Part shown: positions 57,521-64,000 of the stretch, piece after piece
How positions within the stretch are numbered: position 1 is the first letter of the stretch
How the letters are laid out: each line of letters starts with the position of its first letter
NCBI RefSeq assembly: GCF_024529975.1
Contig: NZ_AP024898.1
Span: forward strand, 682,001 to 746,000
Length of the DNA stretch: 64,000 nucleotides
Direction of reading: 5' to 3'
From: Vibrio quintilis
GTDB lineage: Bacteria; Pseudomonadota; Gammaproteobacteria; Enterobacterales; Vibrionaceae
The notes under the pieces: model-generated
Database searches by the model: none
What the model saw: the letters and a program-made list of their open reading frames with translations, nothing else
Told to the model about the DNA's origin: nothing
Program-made: the position numbers and the translations under genes

Positions 57521-60500
57521 ATGGTTGATAATGAACTGCTCGGTGAAAACCCTGATGCGACTGTGAATGCAAAAACTGATATGAGCGATGGATACCAACT
57601 ATCACAGGGGTTTCTTGATAAATACGTACCAAACGGCGAGCCAGCTGAATATCAATTGTCACCCGGTTTCGCAGAAAGGTATGCGGCTTATAAAAATAGC
57701 GGGAGTCCGGAAGAAAAGGACTATAACGCGACCACCGGGGATATGGTTAAAAGTGTTGGTAGCGGTGCACTGGATGCTTTAGCCGGTTTAGCTGAATTTG
57801 CCGGTCAGGTAACGAATCCTGTTTCACCAAATATCACCAATCCGGTCAGAGACTTATTCAAGTCAGGTTCTGAAGCGATCACCGATAGCATGACTGAAGG
57901 TGGCCGGGAGGCGATGTCTGCGGAAATTACTAAGAAAGACAAGCAGGGCCATCTGCATTTTACCGATGCTTCAGCGGATATTGATGTCTGGGCGATGAAG
58001 TTCGCCAACGGATTGGGCTCAATGGCTGGCGGAATGGTGATCCCGGGTGGCGTAATCAGTAAAGGTGCCCAGATGACGATTGGCCGGGCAGTTGTTTCAT
58101 CAATGGTTAAACGGGGTGCATCTGAAGCCGTGGCTAATGCCACAGCTAAACGAACAATAGATATGATTGCCGGTGGAGCAACAGCTTTTGCAAGCTCACA
58201 TGGTTCAGCAATGCTTGATGGTCACGATCAGGTCATGTCTATGGATGCCGGATGGCTGAATGAAAATTCAGAATATTTTCAGGGAGCAATGGATCGGATA
58301 GTGAACGACCCGGCGAATGACGGTAAGAGTGCGTCTGAACTAATCAATATGGCAAAGCAGGAGACAGCAAGCTATGTCAGCCGGATGGTTGGGCTTGACC
58401 CGACAGCCATTACAGCAAGCGTTGTCGGCGCATTTGGTGACAACCTCCTGTTTAAAGGCGTTGCCGGTCATGCGGCCAGCGGTGTGAAAAAAGGATTCGC
58501 GAAAGGGGCAGTTACAGAAGCATTGACAGAAGGGTCTGAAAACTACTTTCAGACCCGGGCAACAAATAACGCCATGAATAACGTGGCCGGGACAGACAGA
58601 GACTTATCAGAAGGCGCTGTAGAAAGTGCGATTGAAGGCGGTCTGGTTGGTTTGGGTACTGGCGGTGTCATGGGTGGGCTCGGTGGCTTCCGGGGGAAAG
58701 GTAAAGAGGATATTGAAGAAGCGGAAACTACCAATCTGGAAGATGAAGGCTACCAGCCTGAACAGGCAGAGCCTCAAACCAATCAAGCTGAAACTCAGCT
58801 CAATCCGGAAGCCGCGTCAGGTGAGCCTGTCCAAAATCCGGAATTATCTGAAGAGCCGGTAAGCCAGCCACAGACAATGCAGGAATCTCTTGATCAACTG
58901 ATGAACAAGAGCCGGGGGAATCTTCAGGATAAAGGCGTGCTTTCCTCTGGTGATGAGCGGGAAATTGTTTCAATGGCTCGTGCTTATGACCCGGAACGCG
59001 CTGCACAAATCGAACGGGAGTTGTCCGATCCGGATATTGATAGTAATCCGGAATATGTTCAGGAACTGGAAAATGAATACCGGCAACTGGCCGACAATGC
59101 GAGACATATGGATGTTGACCCTCATGCAACATCGATTGACCGGCACGTCACTGAGAACAAGCGTGCATTCAAAGAACGAAATCAAAATTTGCGGGCAGAG
59201 CAGGAGCCGGAAGTAAACCGGGAGGAGGAATACAACCAAATCCGGGAACGGGTGAAAGCTCAGCTTCTTCCTGAAGACCAGGGTAATGAAGATTTGATTA
59301 ACCGGTTAACTCAGACAGAGTTTGACTACAAATATAATGATGCACCTGTTGAAAAGTCTCAGCCATACCAGCCGGAGCCATATCAGGATAACCGGCAATT
59401 TGACCCACAGCAGGCACAGGCAACTATTGAATCAAAGGCAGCTCAGGCAAAAGAGGCGTCATTGCAGGGACAGGCTGAAGCTGAACGTTTGCAACGGGAG
59501 CCGGATCCAGACATCAACCCTAACTGGATCGGTGATGATAACGGCCAGCCGGTAACCCGTACTTTCATGCGGGATAAGGCTAATCAGGCTGCTCAACAGG
59601 AGGCCGAGCGTCTGGCTCAGACTGAGTCAGTAAAAGAGCAAATCAGAAACCGGCTGGGAAATCGCACTGAGGGCCGCTTTTCTCAATTCAATGATGATGC
59701 AGACCGGGTTCAATCCGGATTGCCAACGAAATCTGATATTCAGGAAATTAAGCATCAGGCTGAAGAGCGTCAGCATGAGCGAACCTTTAACGGGAAAAGT
59801 ATCAAAACCGGTATGAGTAAACGCCTGCGCCGGAAAATACAACGGGCGCGGGGATTTGATACCGAAGCGGTGCTGAGTGAATTCCGGAACAATGAAAAAC
59901 GTCTGCAGGCGTATCAGGAAGAAGCTCGCCAACGGGCAGCGGAAGAAGCCAGAAAGCACAAAGACCAGAATGCCCAGAAATATTTTGAGCAGCAGATTAG
60001 CTCCCCGGAAGCCGAGCAATTCAGGGAAAACCTGATCACGAGTTCAATCAAGAATATCGATGATATTTTGAGTAAAGGTTCTGGCACCGTTCTGGAAATG
60101 GATGGACAGAAAACCAGTCTGCCGGCAGTAAAAAAACAGCTCACAAACAGCGTGCGTAATCTGGCCGCTAAGTTCATCGGTAAAACCGCAGCAATGAATG
60201 AGCGGCTACGGGCTGCAAATGACTCTTCTGTTGCTCAGTCAATTCAGCAGGTTGTTGGATCTGATGTGGTCCCGGACGCCGGACCTGTCCAGGTAGATTC
60301 ACTTATTAAAAATTTCGATAAGCTGAGTGATGGAGAGCTCTCCCTTAGTGACTTGAAAGCTCTGACAAAAGATGTAAGTGAGAATGAAGAGAGCATAAAA
60401 GCACAGCTGTCTTCAATGACAATTCCCCAAATCAATAAAGCCATGGGGCCATACTTTGCGGCCAGATGGAAGGGTGAGCGTAAAGCCAGTTTGGTTAAGC

Positions 60501-63500
60501 ATGCGTTTAATCATCTGGTGAGTGATATTGAATTTGCAGGCTCTGAAGGTTCTGATGTGATTCAGCTTACGCAAGCTTCCGGAGACAAATCCCGGGCTCA
60601 GTTGGTCAATGACAAGATCAGCTCTTTATCTGATGAAAGCTATCAAAAATATCTGGATGCAAAAAAAGAAGCTGTAAAACGGCGACAGAAACACGCTGAA
60701 GCTAAAGAAAAAGCAATAAAGGATCCTCAGACACTGGCTGACTTTGCTCTTTATTTGAAAAGTGGGCAAGAGTTGACGCCGGAACTTCGTGCCAGATATG
60801 ACCGGTTAATTACTGACGATGTGTTGAAAAAACGTAAAGAGGTTGATGATAAAAGGGCTGTGAAAGATGGCTTTGAATCTGATTCTGAACTTGAAACCGG
60901 TGAAATTGAAGAAGGCGTTCATGGTAAGACCGGAGATAAGATATTTAATGTCTCTCTGAAAACCCGGTTGGGAAAAGACAAATTCAAAGAAGCGGCAGCA
61001 ATGGCCCGGTCAATGAAAGGTGGATACTGGAAGGGGAGTTTTTACTTTCCTTCCCGGGAAGATGCTGAAATGTTTATCGGCTGGCTGCATGGCGACTCTG
61101 TTGACCGGTCTGAATCTCTTAATGCCAGAAAAGAAGACAAGCTACTTTCAAATGCGGAAAAACTGAGAAAGCTGGGTGAATCATTAGCACACAAAGCAGA
61201 ACAGGAACTGAATGCTCCCCGCCTGGAGAATACTCACAAGCGCATGGAAGAGGCAGGCAGAGCCAGAGCACGTGCTGAAAGCGACTCAAGAACAGCGCAA
61301 ATCATGACTGCACTTGCTGACAAAATTGAAAAAGGCGAGGTCAAAGCTCTCTCCCGGTTAAACGCCAAGACACAGATTGAAACCCTTCAGAGTGTATTAA
61401 GTGGCGCTCTGTATGAAGCGAACTCAAAGAAAAGTGATCTGGTGGCTAAGACAGACAACAGCCGCCCTTACTGGAAAGATGATGTCACCGCCGATCAGAG
61501 AGTCATGTTTGCCAGATATCCCCTGGCGGATACCCGGGCGAATATTGTTCAGGAATTAGGAAAACGAATGTCAGAGACTTCCGGCTATAAGATGGCTGGT
61601 AAGAGTCTGCTGAAGACATTCGGTGAACGAACCGGGAATGTTGCACTCAATACTGAAAGTGAGACCGTTCATAAAATGGTTGAGTTTGCTAAAGCTGAAA
61701 AACTTTATGGCGACCTTCCGGATATGTTCATGCGCCTGCAGCGAATGGGGATAACGCGAAGAGAGCTGCTACGTGAAGCGATTCGGGAAATGGATTCAGT
61801 CAATCCAAAGGTCAAAAAAGAAAGCAAACTACAGTCACTCGAAAGAGAGCTGAAGAAAAAAATCATCGGTAACCGTAATGCCTTTACTGATTTCTTTCCG
61901 ACACCAGAAAGCCGGGCTGAACATATTGCAGATTTAGCGGATATTCAGAAAGGCATGAAGGTACTTGAACCCAGTGCCGGGAACGGAATTCTTGCTGATG
62001 CCGCAAAAGCCAAAGGTGCAAAAGTTGATACCGTTGAAATTGCCGGAGACCTCAGAAGTATCCTGAAAGAGAAGGGTCACAATGTTGTCGGTGATGATTT
62101 CATAGCGTTCAACGGTAAAGACTACGATCGCATCATCATGAACCCTCCGTTTAGCAAAGACATGGATATCGATCATGTCCGTCATGCATATGACATGCTA
62201 AAGCCCGGTGGCCGGTTGGTTGCAATCGTCAGTGGTATGGCCGGTGATCGTAGCAATAAAAAGAATCAGGAATTCAGGGATTGGTTAGATGCTCATGATG
62301 CTGTTGAAGAAGCGGATACGGAGGGGCTGTTTAAAGATTCTCTGAATAAAACCAGTGTCCGGACAAAAACAATTACGATTGATAAGCCGGATATCAGGTA
62401 CTCCCGTGAGGGAGTATCAACTGAACCGGTCACTCACCGGGGAATGACCGTTAAAAATGCTCAGCTGGCTGCAGATGAGTTTTTAAAACAGTACAACGGC
62501 GGTGCCGGTGTAAAAATCTCTGTTGTGAAAACACAACCTGAAGCCGAAAAGGTGATGGGGGCAAAATTCCCTCCGGGTACTGTTGTTCATGCGCTGTATT
62601 CAGACCGAACCGGCGAGACCGTTGTGGTTGCTGACAATATCGAAAACGCCCGCGAACTGCGTAAAAAACTGAGACATGAGGTTTTGGTTCACCATGGGCT
62701 AAAAGCTGTTGTCGGTGATAGCGAATATCAAAAAATCCTTGAGCGAATGATGCGCGGGAAAGATTCAAAGTACCTCAAAGACTATTGGGATCACGTACAA
62801 AACAATTATCCGGGTGAAACTCTGGGAAATCAGGTTGAAGAAGTGTTGGCTCATGCTGCAGAAATGGAACGGGGTAAACTCGGCCAATGGTATGACAGAG
62901 TAATTGAAGCAATATCTACAGCCCTGAAAAGAGTCGGATTGATGCGCCACTCTGATATGACGAAAGCAGAGATGAACAACATCATTCAGACACTAATTGA
63001 TCGCACAAAGTCGGTTAACCAGTGGCATGACCTTAATGATAATTTCACAAAGGGGCGCGATTCAAAGCTGTCCCAGATTAAGTTCTCAAAAGTTCAGGCA
63101 AAGACGCTGGATGAGGCTCTGGCGATGCCAACGCCGGAAGAGCGATTCGGTGGCGTGCTGCAGACTTTAGGCAGAAAAATCAATGAATCAAAGTTGGCTG
63201 GAGCGGTTAAGGGTGAAGTAGGGCTTGGCTTTGTTACGCTTCGCCAACTCTCTGATTTGGCTAAAGATAAGCTTCCCCAAGTCGGCCAGTATGTTGATAC
63301 AGTTCACCGGATGCTGAGCCGCAGAAACCAGTTAGCCTTTGACGCGCACGAAATGGCTGATTCAATTCGCAAATGGATGGCAAGAAATCGCAAGTCAGCT
63401 GATGAAATGTTTGATGTCGCACATTGGGCAACTGTTGAAGGCGTTGACCCGGACCTGGAATTCAAGTCAGCGAAAGAAGCAATAGAGAAACGAATTCAGC

Positions 63501-64000
63501 ACCTGGAGAATGTAAACGAAGGAAGTCACAAAACCAATGAGCAAATGAGTGAGTTGAAAGAACTCCGCAATATGCTGGCCGGAGAACCCCGTCGTCAGCA
63601 AAAACATGCAGCGCTAAAGCGTCGTTTTGACAAACTGCCGGAAGAGGCCAAACAGCATTACCGGAACATGAGGGATAAGTATAAGGACCGGCATGATTTA
63701 TATAAAAAACTGTTGGAAGAGCAGATCGCTAATGCTGCGATTGACGGTCGGCTGAAAAAAGCCCGGATTGCAGATTTGCGTTCTCAGTTTGAGCTGCAGG
63801 AGGTAATGGCTCCATATTTCCCGTTATCCCGGTTTGGCGATTACTGGGTGAGTGTCCCAGATGAAAACGGCGAAAAACGGTTCCTGATGTTTGAGACGGA
63901 AAAAGAGCAGCAAGCGACTCTTCGGAAATTGAAAGATCAGGGGTTTGAACCGTTCTCCGGTTACAAACTGGATAAAGACCCGAAAGTTGAAGGTGCAAGT
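57521..64000 (+). CDS. Giant polyvalent phage protein (over 2160 aa; 3' end outside the window)
   Basis: An uninterrupted frame from the ATG at 57521 (GGAG upstream) to the window end. Two short repeats (YQLSxGFxxxY, residues 25-35 and 44-54) open it. Gly/Ala-rich hydrophobic segments lie at about 160-225 and 375-400. Long charged coiled-coil regions follow (about 400-1430). A SAM-dependent adenine methyltransferase domain follows (about 1455-1620; FFPTPESRAEH, LEPSAGNGIL, N1541-PPF). A zincin-like HEVLVHHG motif (H1719) comes next, then a polyvalent-protein-associated helical region. Such proteins are injected with phage DNA and protect it. It matches 933W-like giant late proteins by size and position. 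Confidence 0.85.
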   Translation, partial: MVDNELLGENPDATVNAKTDMSDGYQLSQGFLDKYVPNGEPAEYQLSPGFAERYAAYKNSGSPEEKDYNATTGDMVKSVGSGALDALAGLAEFAGQVTNPVSPNITNPVRDLFKSGSEAITDSMTEGGREAMSAEITKKDKQGHLHFTDASADIDVWAMKFANGLGSMAGGMVIPGGVISKGAQMTIGRAVVSSMVKRGASEAVANATAKRTIDMIAGGATAFASSHGSAMLDGHDQVMSMDAGWLNENSEYFQGAMDRIVNDPANDGKSASELINMAKQETASYVSRMVGLDPTAITASVVGAFGDNLLFKGVAGHAASGVKKGFAKGAVTEALTEGSENYFQTRATNNAMNNVAGTDRDLSEGAVESAIEGGLVGLGTGGVMGGLGGFRGKGKEDIEEAETTNLEDEGYQPEQAEPQTNQAETQLNPEAASGEPVQNPELSEEPVSQPQTMQESLDQLMNKSRGNLQDKGVLSSGDEREIVSMARAYDPERAAQIERELSDPDIDSNPEYVQELENEYRQLADNARHMDVDPHATSIDRHVTENKRAFKERNQNLRAEQEPEVNREEEYNQIRERVKAQLLPEDQGNEDLINRLTQTEFDYKYNDAPVEKSQPYQPEPYQDNRQFDPQQAQATIESKAAQAKEASLQGQAEAERLQREPDPDINPNWIGDDNGQPVTRTFMRDKANQAAQQEAERLAQTESVKEQIRNRLGNRTEGRFSQFNDDADRVQSGLPTKSDIQEIKHQAEERQHERTFNGKSIKTGMSKRLRRKIQRARGFDTEAVLSEFRNNEKRLQAYQEEARQRAAEEARKHKDQNAQKYFEQQISSPEAEQFRENLITSSIKNIDDILSKGSGTVLEMDGQKTSLPAVKKQLTNSVRNLAAKFIGKTAAMNERLRAANDSSVAQSIQQVVGSDVVPDAGPVQVDSLIKNFDKLSDGELSLSDLKALTKDVSENEESIKAQLSSMTIPQINKAMGPYFAARWKGERKASLVKHAFNHLVSDIEFAGSEGSDVIQLTQASGDKSRAQLVNDKISSLSDESYQKYLDAKKEAVKRRQKHAEAKEKAIKDPQTLADFALYLKSGQELTPELRARYDRLITDDVLKKRKEVDDKRAVKDGFESDSELETGEIEEGVHGKTGDKIFNVSLKTRLGKDKFKEAAAMARSMKGGYWKGSFYFPSREDAEMFIGWLHGDSVDRSESLNARKEDKLLSNAEKLRKLGESLAHKAEQELNAPRLENTHKRMEEAGRARARAESDSRTAQIMTALADKIEKGEVKALSRLNAKTQIETLQSVLSGALYEANSKKSDLVAKTDNSRPYWKDDVTADQRVMFARYPLADTRANIVQELGKRMSETSGYKMAGKSLLKTFGERTGNVALNTESETVHKMVEFAKAEKLYGDLPDMFMRLQRMGITRRELLREAIREMDSVNPKVKKESKLQSLERELKKKIIGNRNAFTDFFPTPESRAEHIADLADIQKGMKVLEPSAGNGILADAAKAKGAKVDTVEIAGDLRSILKEKGHNVVGDDFIAFNGKDYDRIIMNPPFSKDMDIDHVRHAYDMLKPGGRLVAIVSGMAGDRSNKKNQEFRDWLDAHDAVEEADTEGLFKDSLNKTSVRTKTITIDKPDIRYSREGVSTEPVTHRGMTVKNAQLAADEFLKQYNGGAGVKISVVKTQPEAEKVMGAKFPPGTVVHALYSDRTGETVVVADNIENARELRKKLRHEVLVHHGLKAVVGDSEYQKILERMMRGKDSKYLKDYWDHVQNNYPGETLGNQVEEVLAHAAEMERGKLGQWYDRVIEAISTALKRVGLMRHSDMTKAEMNNIIQTLIDRTKSVNQWHDLNDNFTKGRDSKLSQIKFSKVQAKTLDEALAMPTPEERFGGVLQTLGRKINESKLAGAVKGEVGLGFVTLRQLSDLAKDKLPQVGQYVDTVHRMLSRRNQLAFDAHEMADSIRKWMARNRKSADEMFDVAHWATVEGVDPDLEFKSAKEAIEKRIQHLENVNEGSHKTNEQMSELKELRNMLAGEPRRQQKHAALKRRFDKLPEEAKQHYRNMRDKYKDRHDLYKKLLEEQIANAAIDGRLKKARIADLRSQFELQEVMAPYFPLSRFGDYWVSVPDENGEKRFLMFETEKEQQATLRKLKDQGFEPFSGYKLDKDPKVEGAS

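Overview
The window looks like a chromosome segment of a Vibrionaceae bacterium carrying most of a temperate short-tailed (podovirus-type) prophage. The host assignment rests on the Vibrio-style yjdM/phnA relic, the RhlE-type helicase with a long basic tail, and an integron attC site that resembles Vibrio superintegron repeats. Host DNA occupies about 1-4.2 kb: an SDR oxidoreductase (cut by the window edge), a glutathione S-transferase, RhlE, a small LMW-phosphatase-like protein, a YhcG/DUF1016 relic and the C-terminal part of yjdM. The prophage starts at its integrase (4315-5535) and runs past the right edge. The yjdM relic next to the integrase suggests that yjdM was the integration target.

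Early left arm (4.3-13.3 kb, leftward): Int, Xis, a DNA-binding protein, a C5-cytosine methyltransferase, a YejK/NdpA nucleoid protein, an adenine-type methyltransferase, a YqaJ exonuclease and RecT. Several early genes share one start module (AGGTAACGACC then ATG). The control region (13.3-16.9 kb) holds a Rha/KilAC regulator, a C4-like antisense RNA candidate, a CI-like repressor flanked on both sides by ATGTATG-N4-CATACAT operators, and a Cro-like gene. Replication (17.5-19 kb) uses an O-like gene with four internal iterons (a lambda-style origin) and a loader-like gene. Ref, a VRR-NUC nuclease split by an in-frame TGA, and a zinc-finger Q-like antiterminator follow.

Late region (22.5-45.2 kb, rightward): holin, SAR endolysin, Rz/Rz1, terminase, P22-type portal, scaffold, a DUF4043/N4-gp56-type coat, neck proteins, tail fibre, tail tip and ejection proteins. 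A giant polyvalent protein (57,521 to beyond 64,000) belongs to the same late set. The arrangement resembles 933W-like short-tailed phages.

Accessory cargo is dense. Three cargo loci (a beta-sandwich protein; a KAP NTPase; an XRE-ImmA/IrrE pair) each end in the same ~82-bp terminator-bearing repeat, directly before a phage gene. A DUF2829/Tad2-like protein (the Thoeris-inhibitor family) follows the second copy. Between the ejection genes and the giant gene is a ~12-kb accessory hub. It holds an Hcp-amidase fusion (a T6SS Hcp-ET-type effector) with two candidate immunity genes, three integron gene cassettes with three attC sites and no integrase (one encodes AbiV), a possible ADP-ribosyltransferase-like toxin, a secreted protein and a lipoprotein, a second antirepressor behind a structured leader, and a two-gene membrane module bracketed by 78-bp direct repeats. 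Overall this is a prophage that gathers anti-phage, counter-defence and interbacterial-competition genes from several routes, including integron cassettes.
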